From NCBI GenBank assembly GCA_017881795.1, contig JADGQM010000005.1, forward strand, positions 1 through 36,322: a stretch of 36,322 bases of DNA, given 5' to 3'. The notes below the pieces were generated by a model that made no database searches, had not been told where the DNA came from, and worked only from the letters and a program-made list of their open reading frames with translations. Source of the DNA: Syntrophobacteraceae bacterium. Lineage in GTDB: Bacteria; Desulfobacterota; Syntrophobacteria; Syntrophobacterales; Syntrophobacteraceae. Positions 28,064 through 36,322 of the stretch are shown here, one piece after another; the first letter of the stretch is position 1; each line of letters starts with the position of its first letter. The translations under genes were made by a program, and so were the position numbers.

Positions 28064-29806
28064 CTACCAGTTGAACACTTGGTCGAGTTCTTCGTCCGTA
28101 ACATTGAAAGTGACGTTGTGAGGCCCCACCGGTTCTGTCTTGAAGAACGAGGGCAGCCGATCATCTTGAGCCGTAAAACCGGCGCGGGCATTAAAGTCCC
28201 GCTCGGTCTTGAGGATCTGCTTCCCCAGGGCGACCACGTCGTCGCCGGTAAGACTCAGCCCATAAAACGCGTTGAGCATGTCGATTAGAGACTGAAAAGT
28301 CTCGGGTTGATCCAGTACTGCAAACGCGATGAAAAGGCACATACCGGTCGCGTCAATAGCGGCGGTTGCAACCTGAAGATTCCGGGATAGCTCAATCTGG
28401 CCCTCCGTCTTCAGAGGATCAACAAAGCCGCCGACCTTGAGGATGTTGGTGGCGATGGCATAACCAGCGGTATGGTCCGCTCCCATCGGGGTCGTTGCAT
28501 AGGTTACCCCAATCCCCTGGACGGCCCGTGGGTCATAGGCTGGAAAAGCCTGGTTCTTCACCACCGGAACCCGCTCAACCCCAAAGACCTTTCCGGTTGT
28601 TCCAGCGCCGGCTCCCAGGATCCGGCCAAGGGGCGTTCCCTTGCCTACTTCCTCCAGGAGCTTGATCGCCCCTTCGGCATCGCCAAATTTGATCAACCCG
28701 GCTTCCATCGCCACCCCGATGGCCACGCCCATCTCGATGGTGTCAACCCCGTAGTTGTCATCCATGAAATCCATTTTCGCTATGGCATCCAGATCACAAA
28801 TGCCACAGTGCCCACCATGAGACCAGGTGGTCTCGTACTCAGGCTGCTTGCTCAGGAAATGACCATCCTTGTCAGAATAAGTCCCTGAACAGCGGATCAC
28901 GCAGCCACGGTGACAGCCATGAGTCGCTGAACCGGGTCCACCACGGGCATTCTCGGTCTCGGCCTGGGTCTCGCCACTGATCTTGTGAGCGTCGACATAG
29001 CGTCCCTCTTTGAAATTATAAGTGGGATAACCCCCGGCTTCATTCAAGATGTTTGTTAAAACATTCGTACCATAAGCCGGCAGGGCCTGACCCGTGACGG
29101 GGTGATTCCGCAGGCCGTCTACAAACTTCTTGTTTGCTGCTTTGAACTTGTCCGGATCCTTGGGTGGGCGCATTTTCATCCCGGTGTCATCGAGAACGAT
29201 CACTTTGACGCCTTTGGCTCCCATCACGGCGCCAACCCCTCCACGGGCGGCATGCCTGGTCGGCCGGAGCTCCATGTCGGTTACCGCAACCGATGCCGCG
29301 CACATTTTCATCTCACCGGCAGTCCCGATCGAAATACAGGCGATCTTCTCGCCGTATTCTGTTTTCATTTTTTCAATGAGATCGTAGTTCGGCAACATCT
29401 TCAAGCTGTTATCGGCACTGATTTTGACTCCGTCCTTATTGATGAAAACTTTATAGAGATCATCGCCTTTGGGCTTTCCTTCCAGGACAATCGCCGCATA
29501 GCCCAGCCGGGCGAGAACCTGGGCAGCCTGGCCGCCGGAATTGGCCTCTTTAATTCCCCCGGTGAGAGGGCTCTTCGTTCCCACCGAGAGCCTTCCTGAC
29601 ATCGCCCCTGAAGTCCCGCTCAACATCCCGGGCGCGATCACAAGCTTGTTCTCCGCCCCCAGGGGATGGCAAAGCGGAGGAACCTCCTTCGCCACCATGG
29701 TCGAAGTGAGCGCCCTGCCTCCCATACCAGCGTATTCACCTGCCGGCACCTCACTTACCTTCGGACCACCTTCCGCACCCATGTCAATTCTCAGAATCTT
29801 GTCCAT
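28064..29806 (-). CDS. Aldehyde:ferredoxin oxidoreductase family (tungsto-bispterin) protein
   Basis: 580 aa; MDKILRIDMGAEGG...YAGMGGRALTSTMV...KLVIAPGMLSGTSGAMSGRLSVGTKSPLTGGIKEANSGG; CHRGCVIRC and DATGMCLF cysteines. Confidence 0.95.
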   Translation of the reverse strand: MDKILRIDMGAEGGPKVSEVPAGEYAGMGGRALTSTMVAKEVPPLCHPLGAENKLVIAPGMLSGTSGAMSGRLSVGTKSPLTGGIKEANSGGQAAQVLARLGYAAIVLEGKPKGDDLYKVFINKDGVKISADNSLKMLPNYDLIEKMKTEYGEKIACISIGTAGEMKMCAASVAVTDMELRPTRHAARGGVGAVMGAKGVKVIVLDDTGMKMRPPKDPDKFKAANKKFVDGLRNHPVTGQALPAYGTNVLTNILNEAGGYPTYNFKEGRYVDAHKISGETQAETENARGGPGSATHGCHRGCVIRCSGTYSDKDGHFLSKQPEYETTWSHGGHCGICDLDAIAKMDFMDDNYGVDTIEMGVAIGVAMEAGLIKFGDAEGAIKLLEEVGKGTPLGRILGAGAGTTGKVFGVERVPVVKNQAFPAYDPRAVQGIGVTYATTPMGADHTAGYAIATNILKVGGFVDPLKTEGQIELSRNLQVATAAIDATGMCLFIAFAVLDQPETFQSLIDMLNAFYGLSLTGDDVVALGKQILKTERDFNARAGFTAQDDRLPSFFKTEPVGPHNVTFNVTDEELDQVFNW

Positions 29807-30513
29807 AGACTTCCTCCCTTTCGTTCTCCAATAAATATTGATATCAGATCACTTGAATCGCCCGATGCCCTTCCCCGCTATGGGGTGTTAAGCTCCGCTA
29901 AGCATTGTGTGGTCCAGTTTGGTAATCAGATGGAAATTACGAACGTGAAGGAGAAGAATGAGGTCGCAGATCCCATGAGGCATACCATGGAAACTGCCCA
30001 ATTACTGAGTTACAACCTGAACTCGACCCGGGCTCGCCTTGTTAAAGGGCACACCCACCATGCATTTCGTATCATCAATGTTGGCCAGAGTATATCTCCA
30101 CCACTTATAGTCAAGCATTTTTCTAATATAAAGTCAATTATATCAATATTGGCATATACATAATTAATCACGGGTAATCCCTCAACGGTGCCGGACGGCT
30201 CCCAGTGTTTGATAATAACAAAAATATGCTCTGACTGTCCCTGTCGCGCCGGAAATTAGAGCCAATGCCATTTTTCGCATTGTATCATCCTTCGCGGATT
30301 CCCGCATGATCTGGTGATATGCACATACCGATTGACATCCAGTCGATGTCGGTATAACGGCTTCTACCGGATACACTGGAAATCTGCGCCAGCGTTCCTT
30401 TTGTAAAACCTCCTCTTTCACATGCATTGGAAAGGTGGAACGTGTGCAAGCGGCGTTAATTCAAACCATTGCCCCAACCGGAACAATCTGCATCAGAAGG
30501 AGAGCGATTGCCC

Positions 30514-31242
30514 ATGTCTACAAGTCACGACACCTCGAACGAGAGAAATAAGCCCAATCCTGCTGAGGTCCTTATAATGTTAGCGGAGGGCAATGAGCGA
30601 TTTGCCGCGGGCAAGGCGACTCACCCGCACGCGGAGCCGGGCCGGCTGGCCCTGGCCGGCAGTCGAAGTCAAAAGGATTATGCCTATGCGACAGTGATTA
30701 GCTGCTCAGATTCACGGGTGCCGGTCGAGTTGATTTTCGACGCCGGCATCATGGATATTTTTGTGATTCGCGTGGCCGGCAACGTATGCAACACCGATGA
30801 AATCGGGTCCATAGAATACGGTCTGGCACACGTGGAAACGCCGGTTTTGGTCGTCCTTGGACACACCCAGTGCGGTGCCGTGACGGCCGTTACGCATGCT
30901 CTTCAGGGCAAAGGCCACGTGCTTGAACGCAATATTGCACCGTTGGTCAAACCCATCATGCCTGCAGTCAAACGGGTGATGAAGGATCATGAGGCTCTTC
31001 ATGGCGACGATATCATTCCCCTGGCTATAGAAGAAAATGTTTGGCAAGGTATCAGCGACCTTTTCCTGAAGAGTCCAGTCTCGCGTGATTTGGTCCGAAA
31101 CGGGACAGTCCGAGTGGCTGGTGCCATCTACGACGTGGCCACCGGTAAGGTGAGATGGCTGGCTCTCGCCAAGGTGGATGAAATCCTTGAATATGCCGAA
31201 GCCTGCCCGGAACGCGAGATCAATCCATTCGCCGCCGGCTGA
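30514..31242 (+). CDS. Beta-carbonic anhydrase
   Basis: VISCSDSRVPVELIFDAGIMDIFVIRVAGNVCNTDEIGSIEYGLAHVETPVLVVLGHTQCGAVTA: zinc ligands CSDSR and HTQCG. Confidence 0.95.
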   Translation: MSTSHDTSNERNKPNPAEVLIMLAEGNERFAAGKATHPHAEPGRLALAGSRSQKDYAYATVISCSDSRVPVELIFDAGIMDIFVIRVAGNVCNTDEIGSIEYGLAHVETPVLVVLGHTQCGAVTAVTHALQGKGHVLERNIAPLVKPIMPAVKRVMKDHEALHGDDIIPLAIEENVWQGISDLFLKSPVSRDLVRNGTVRVAGAIYDVATGKVRWLALAKVDEILEYAEACPEREINPFAAG

Positions 31243-31596
31243 CGGCAAGGCGCAAGGGGACAGGCTCCTGAGCCGCTCCTAACCCCGTCCTTCTTTTGGC
31301 CAGATTGCTAGAAAGGTTCAGTAAGATTGGGTATTGAGCTCGCGGACAATTCCCGAAAGGAAGCGTCAGGAATGTAGCAAACGGCGGCGGATCTATTCCA
31401 CTTTGGCGTGCACCATGAAGATTTGCAATCACGTCTGATACTAGTCCCGAAGCACGCTACCATCGAGAGAGGGGCAAGGTTGAATACGAAATGCAAATTC
31501 TAAGGAGTGTCGGCGTGAGCTGAAGCATTTCCTGAACCAATGCTCTCTTTCCAACAGTCCCTGAAAAAAGGGCCACCATGTCGTCCAATCGTCATC

Positions 31597-31677
31597 ACCC
31601 GCAATAACCTCTGTTTTGCAGACAATGCCGGCAACGCTAATCACAAAAATATCCATGATGCCGGCTTCAAAAATTAA
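31597..31677 (-). pseudogene. Short remnant of a second beta-carbonic anhydrase
   Basis: LIFEAGIMDIFVISVAGIVCKTEVIAG versus LIFDAGIMDIFVIRVAGNVCNTDEIGS in the intact gene. Confidence 0.7.
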
Positions 31678-31748
31678 CTTCCCTAACAGCGCAAATGCAA
31701 GATAAACCTCGTCACAAAGAGGTGGTGCGAGAAGGATTGGTTGCCACG

Positions 31749-33029
31749 TCACAAGGAAGCAAACCCAGTACGCAGGAGGGAGTCGCGGCTAATCATTCCC
31801 TTGAACTTGCCTTCGGCGTCGAGTACCGGCAGCCGTTTGATCGCTCCTTCCAGCATGAGCCGGATGGCCTCCTCTAATGGCGCATCCTCCGATACCGTCA
31901 CGATATCGGTGTTCATGACGTCGGCGGCCGTCCTTGCATTGAGATATTCCCTCAGTTCTCTGTTCCGTTGGCCCTTCTCCGAGAAAGGGATTTTGCCTGT
32001 GAAGTAATCCCAGATTCCGGGATGGCGGTTGGAGAAGGCGATGAGCAAGTCTCGATCTGAAATCAGTCCCAGGAAATATCCTTCTTTGTCCACTACGCAA
32101 ACGCGCTGAATGTCGTTGCAGGCGATTACGCGGATCACCTCTGCAACCGGCGTGTCGGGAAACACGGTGTGGACATCCCGACGCATGATCTCCGAAACCA
32201 AGTGCAAGCCTGCGACAAGGATTTTCTGTTGCTGGAACGCCGCCCAGTCCGGGCACTCCCTTATGACCGTCTGAAATACATCCGCTCGGGAAAGCATGCC
32301 AACGAGTTTCCCTGCTGTATCGACCACCGGAAGACGCTTCACTTGTTTCTTGAGCATCAGATCCACGGCTTCGGTAACCATTTTGTCCTGTCCTATAGTG
32401 ACGGCTGGCCGCGTCATGACCTCACTCGCCTGCCTCGGGGCGAGGGCTTCAAGTGCCGCGCCCACCTTCTCACGGCCCGATTCGGCCAGGAGGCCCAGCC
32501 GCATCGGCATACCGGCCTTGTAGATCAGGTCTCCCTGCGCAATGACTCCGACCGGGCGGTTCTCCTCATCCACCACGGGAAGCCCGGTGAAGGCTGAAGA
32601 GAGAAGGAGCCGCGCCACTTCGTCCAAGGGCGTAGTCGTGCCGACCTTCTTGGGGGCAGGAGTCATGATCTCGCGGACTCTCGTGTACCTTGGCATGAGA
32701 AGCCCGCGAGCCTTGTGGGATATAACGTCTATGTTTCGGACAGCAACGATGCCGTCCGCAACCATCTCCTCCACTTTGGAGAGAACGTGGTCGAACTCCA
32801 TTGCGGGCAGAATGATGGTAATATGCACAGGCATGTTGTAAGAGAGAACCTCGATCCTTCCGGTGACCATCTCCCCGCTCTCGTACGAGCCTTCTATGCC
32901 TCTCGTAACGATGGTGCGTGCGGCTATTTTCAAGTCGTTCACATTTTGAACGATGGCGCTGTAGAGCGCTCTTCCCTGCCAGCGCGCCTCTTCACTTGCA
33001 AATATTTCAATAATTTTGTACTGCAGCAT
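31749..33029 (-). CDS. DUF190 domain plus four CBS domains
   Basis: MLQYKIIEIFASEEARWQGRALYSAIVQ...(DUF190), then VREIMTPAPKKVG..., ASEVMTRPAVTI..., VSEIMRRDVHTV..., AADVMNTDIVTV.... Start moved from 33419 to 33029. Confidence 0.88.
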   Translation of the reverse strand: MLQYKIIEIFASEEARWQGRALYSAIVQNVNDLKIAARTIVTRGIEGSYESGEMVTGRIEVLSYNMPVHITIILPAMEFDHVLSKVEEMVADGIVAVRNIDVISHKARGLLMPRYTRVREIMTPAPKKVGTTTPLDEVARLLLSSAFTGLPVVDEENRPVGVIAQGDLIYKAGMPMRLGLLAESGREKVGAALEALAPRQASEVMTRPAVTIGQDKMVTEAVDLMLKKQVKRLPVVDTAGKLVGMLSRADVFQTVIRECPDWAAFQQQKILVAGLHLVSEIMRRDVHTVFPDTPVAEVIRVIACNDIQRVCVVDKEGYFLGLISDRDLLIAFSNRHPGIWDYFTGKIPFSEKGQRNRELREYLNARTAADVMNTDIVTVSEDAPLEEAIRLMLEGAIKRLPVLDAEGKFKGMISRDSLLRTGFASL

Positions 33030-33040
33030 CCAATCCCTCC

Positions 33041-33412
33041 CTATCCCAGCCTGCCCGCCCACATGCCGAGAAAAACAAGGGCGACGCCAATGACATTGTT
33101 GGAAAGAAAGTTCGCCACCGTTATGAGGTGGGTTTCCGCGCGCATGGAGGTAAACGTTTCCAGAGCAAAGGTGGAAAACGTTGTCAATGCCCCGAGGTAC
33201 CCCGTTACGAAGAAAAGGCGCACCGAAGGGTTCATGAAACTGGTTCGCTCGGCCAGAGCGAAGGAAAGGCCGATGAGGAAGCATCCGGAGAGGTTGACGA
33301 TGAGCGTTCCCCACGGAAAGGTGCTCCCAAACAGGCGTGTAGCGAGCAGCGAAACACCGTACCGGGAGAGCGCCCCGAGGCTTCCGCCCAGCATGACGAA
33401 AAGGATTTTCAT
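33041..33412 (-). CDS. crcB: CrcB/FluC fluoride channel
   Basis: MKILFVMLGGSLGALSRYGVSLL...FPWGTLIVNLSGCFLIGL...GYLGALTTFSTFALET. Confidence 0.95.
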   Translation of the reverse strand: MKILFVMLGGSLGALSRYGVSLLATRLFGSTFPWGTLIVNLSGCFLIGLSFALAERTSFMNPSVRLFFVTGYLGALTTFSTFALETFTSMRAETHLITVANFLSNNVIGVALVFLGMWAGRLG

Positions 33413-34072
33413 TATCCACCCGTCAGTTCGAGAGAATGTGAAAACATGATCTGATTGAGACGCTTCGTTTCCGCGGTCCACTTTCTGTTCAAAACCACTC
33501 TTAATGGTCGGTTCTGCAAGGCCTTCCGTTTGCGTCCCTTAACCTCCATCCAGGCAGCGTGCCGATGGGAAGGTTTAAGGCCATACTTCCGGAAAGCAAA
33601 CTTAAACGAGATAGGCGATGCAAAAAAGAGGAACCTCTACTCCACACAGAAAATAGAAGTTATCATCCCTTCAAATAGAGCGGTCTCTGGTGAGGTTCAT
33701 TACCTTTACGGTATTTACCTGGTTACTGTGGCAGAGTGCAGTTTTTGAGTCAAGGCATTTCAAGCAAAGGGAAGGAGGTCGTCAATCCAGTCAGACACCT
33801 CCTCTGTTTCAGAACGACCGGTGGCCACGCTGGGCCAACAAAGCATCGCTATCCTCTCGTATTAAAGCAGTTCCGAAAGGCCTCCCAATAAAGTACAATC
33901 TTACCCGGAGGAACCCCATGGCCATAGCTCCGATGGCTTTTTGGTGCAGACTCTTAGGCGTTCTGTTCTTATTTTACCCCGTTGTTGATGTCATCAGCAA
34001 CTTACAAAGAAGGTCCATTCAAAGCGTAATTGCCGGTCCGCTACCCGGCTCGGCATTGGGAGGAAGCAGGCG

Positions 34073-34528
34073 ATGCAAGAGAAATTGCAGGAGATTTTTT
34101 CCCAGCACTATCGCAAGCGCGATGCGCTGATCCCGATCCTTCAGGACATCCAGGGGGCGTTTGGCTTCCTGCCACCGGAAGCGATGACGGCGGCGGGCAA
34201 GTTCTGCCGGATGGATCCTGTGGAGGTTTATGGGGTGGCGACCTTTTACGCGCAGTTCAAATTCAGCCCCATGGGCAGGAACGTGGTGATGGTGTGCCAG
34301 GGGACGGCCTGCCACGTCATGGGTGGTGGTCGGGTGCTGGAGGAGGTCCAGACTCAGTTGGGGGTTTCCGCTGGGGAGACCACCAAAGACCGAGTGTTCA
34401 CTTTGGAGACGGTGGCGTGCATCGGCGCCTGCGCGCTGGCGCCGGCGATGGTGGTCAACAAGAACACATACGGCAGAATGAAGGCCGAACGAGTTACGGA
34501 GATTCTGAATGCAAACAGAGGCGATTAG
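34073..34528 (+). CDS. NuoE/HndA-like [2Fe-2S] subunit
   Basis: LIPILQDIQGAFGFLPPEAM, VYGVATFYAQFKFSPMGRNVVMVCQGTACHVMGG, ETVACIGACALAPAMVVN. Confidence 0.93.
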   Translation: MQEKLQEIFSQHYRKRDALIPILQDIQGAFGFLPPEAMTAAGKFCRMDPVEVYGVATFYAQFKFSPMGRNVVMVCQGTACHVMGGGRVLEEVQTQLGVSAGETTKDRVFTLETVACIGACALAPAMVVNKNTYGRMKAERVTEILNANRGD

Positions 34529-36322
34529 GATTCAACCGGGAAAGGATCGTCAGCTCCTTGTTTGCCGAGGAACCGGGTGCGAGTCGCAGAAGGCGGATGT
34601 CATTTATTTCGCGCTTCTCGATGAGTTGAAGAAGGCCGGTCTAGCTGACAAAACGGAAGTGAAGTTTACGGGTTGCCATGGTCTGTGCCAGATGGGGCCG
34701 ACGATCATCATCGAGCCGGCAGGGACCTTTTATTGTAACGTGACGCTTGAGGATGTGCCGGAGATCATTGACAGCGACCTGGTCAAGGGGGTCGTGGTCG
34801 ACCGGCTGATCTTCCTGGATCCCAAGGGCAAGAAGAAGATTTTGAGCTACAGGGACATGGACTTTTTCGAGCCGCAACGCCGGATTGTTTTGAGGAACTG
34901 CGGCTTTATCAACCCGGAGGATATCGACAACTACCTCGAAGTGGGGGGCTACAAGTCGATCCAGAAGGCCTTCAAGATGACCCAGATGGAGGTTATCGAC
35001 GAGGTGAAGAAATCGGGGATCCGAGGGCGAGGGGGCGCCGGCTTTCCCACGGGGATGAAGTGGGAATTCTGCCACAAGGCTCCCGGAGACCAGAAGTACC
35101 TCATCTGCAACGCGGACGAAGGCGACCCGGGAGCGTTCATGGACCGCGCGGTACTCGAAGGCGACCCCCACAGCGTCCTCGAGGGGATGTTGATCGCCGG
35201 ATACGCCATCGGGGCCACCAAAGCCTATGTCTATGTGCGGGCGGAATATCCGATGGCCTATGAGCGCGTTCTCATCGCCATCAAGCAGGCGACCGAACGG
35301 GGCTATTTGGGGAAGAACGTTTTCGGCTCGGGGTTCGACTTCGAAATCAAGGTAAAGCTGGGCGCGGGGGCGTTTGTGTGCGGTGAGGAAACGGCGCTCA
35401 TGGCATCTATTGAAGGCAGGCGCGGGATGCCCAACCCCCGGCCTCCCTTCCCTGCGATCAAAGGGGTCTTTGCCAAGCCGACCAATATCAATAACGTGGA
35501 AACCCTCGCGAACCTGGCGGTTATTCTCGACAAGGGCGGAGATTGGTTTGCCGGAGTTGGGGCGGAGAAGAGCAAGGGAACGAAGGTATTTTGCCTGGCC
35601 GGAAAAATCAGTCGGAGCGGTCTCGTGGAGATCCCCATGGGGACGCCACTTAGAACGATCATCGATGATATCGGCGGGGGCATTCCCAACAAGCGCAAAT
35701 TCAAAGCAGCGCAAACCGGAGGCCCTTCGGGAGGCTGTATTCCGGCGTCTCACTTTGATATCCCCATGGACTATGAGCACCTGACGGAGGTGGGGGCGAT
35801 CATGGGCTCGGGGGGCCTTATCGTGACCGACGAGAGCACCTGCATGGTGGACATGGCGAAGTTTTTCCTGGGATTCACCCAGAAGGAATCGTGCGGCAAG
35901 TGTGTGCCCTGTCGCCTGGGGACCAAGAACATGCTCGAGACCCTGACCAACTTCTCCAAGGGGAAGGGCACCATCGAGGATCTGGACCGGCTGGAAGTGC
36001 TGGCGCAGGATGTGAAGGCGGGGTCTTTGTGTGGTTTGGGGCAGACGGCGCCCAACCCGGTGTTATCCACGATCCGGTACTACCGGGACGAGTACGAGGC
36101 TCACATCCTGCGGCATGAGTGTCCGGCGCGGGTCTGTGTGGACCTCATCAAGTTTCAGGTCAACGAAGAGAAGTGCACCAAATGCGGGAGCTGTTCCAAG
36201 GTTTGCCCGACGAATGCGGTGAGCTGGAAGAAGAAGGAGCTGGCGAGCATTGACCTGGAGAAATGCATCAAGTGCCGCTCCTGCATCGTGGCGTCCGATT
36301 TGGTGCTCGTGCCGATCGAACC
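34509..36322 (+). CDS. NuoF/HndC/HymB-like flavoprotein subunit, partial at right edge
   Basis: Not in ORF track (no stop). ATG 34509: MQTEAIRIQPGKDRQLLVCRGTGCESQKADV...IRGRGGAGFPTGMKWEFC...YLICNADEGDPGAFMDR...GAGAFVCGEETALMASIEGRRGMPNPRPPFP...ESCGKCVPCRLGTK...CTKCGSCSKVCP. Confidence 0.93.
   Translation, partial: MQTEAIRIQPGKDRQLLVCRGTGCESQKADVIYFALLDELKKAGLADKTEVKFTGCHGLCQMGPTIIIEPAGTFYCNVTLEDVPEIIDSDLVKGVVVDRLIFLDPKGKKKILSYRDMDFFEPQRRIVLRNCGFINPEDIDNYLEVGGYKSIQKAFKMTQMEVIDEVKKSGIRGRGGAGFPTGMKWEFCHKAPGDQKYLICNADEGDPGAFMDRAVLEGDPHSVLEGMLIAGYAIGATKAYVYVRAEYPMAYERVLIAIKQATERGYLGKNVFGSGFDFEIKVKLGAGAFVCGEETALMASIEGRRGMPNPRPPFPAIKGVFAKPTNINNVETLANLAVILDKGGDWFAGVGAEKSKGTKVFCLAGKISRSGLVEIPMGTPLRTIIDDIGGGIPNKRKFKAAQTGGPSGGCIPASHFDIPMDYEHLTEVGAIMGSGGLIVTDESTCMVDMAKFFLGFTQKESCGKCVPCRLGTKNMLETLTNFSKGKGTIEDLDRLEVLAQDVKAGSLCGLGQTAPNPVLSTIRYYRDEYEAHILRHECPARVCVDLIKFQVNEEKCTKCGSCSKVCPTNAVSWKKKELASIDLEKCIKCRSCIVASDLVLVPIE

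Noticed and set aside
33030-33419. N-terminal 130-residue extension of the DUF190-CBS ORF
   Set aside because: Low-complexity Arg/Pro/His-rich translation overlapping crcB; DUF190 begins at MLQYKI (33029).
34641-35780. 379-aa antisense ORF on the minus strand
   Set aside because: Mirror of the NuoF-like gene, which is clearly coding on the plus strand.
1-36322. CRISPR arrays, rRNA or tRNA genes
   Set aside because: No regularly spaced direct repeats, rRNA-like blocks or convincing tRNA cloverleaf/T-loop motifs were seen by eye; a tRNAscan/CRISPR scan would be decisive.

Overview
The window looks like a Desulfobacterota/deltaproteobacterial-type chromosome segment (taxonomy is inference from gene content). 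It has two halves. The left half (about 1-20 kb) mixes housekeeping genes (nfo, purB, a U32-family peptidase, an ABC-2 exporter pair), a VapBC-like toxin-antitoxin pair and several decayed gene fragments: a GH130 remnant, a beta-propeller remnant, a truncated AOR and an IS1380-like N-terminus. The right half (about 19-36 kb) is a redox/metal-cofactor region. It contains a same-strand block of two DUF362-ferredoxin proteins, an Mrp/NBP35-type P-loop ATPase with a natural poly-His tail, two small uncharacterised proteins, an extended SDR and a small dimeric alpha/beta-barrel-like protein. This block converges on a LarB-like gene and a full-length aldehyde:ferredoxin oxidoreductase (AOR) gene. 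Further right are a beta-carbonic anhydrase, a DUF190-CBS protein, a CrcB/FluC fluoride channel and a NuoE/NuoF-like pair that runs off the right edge. The best candidate for an undescribed system is the 20.7-26.7 kb block. Both edges carry partial genes absent from the ORF track. All calls come from reading the sequence and translations; no searches were run.
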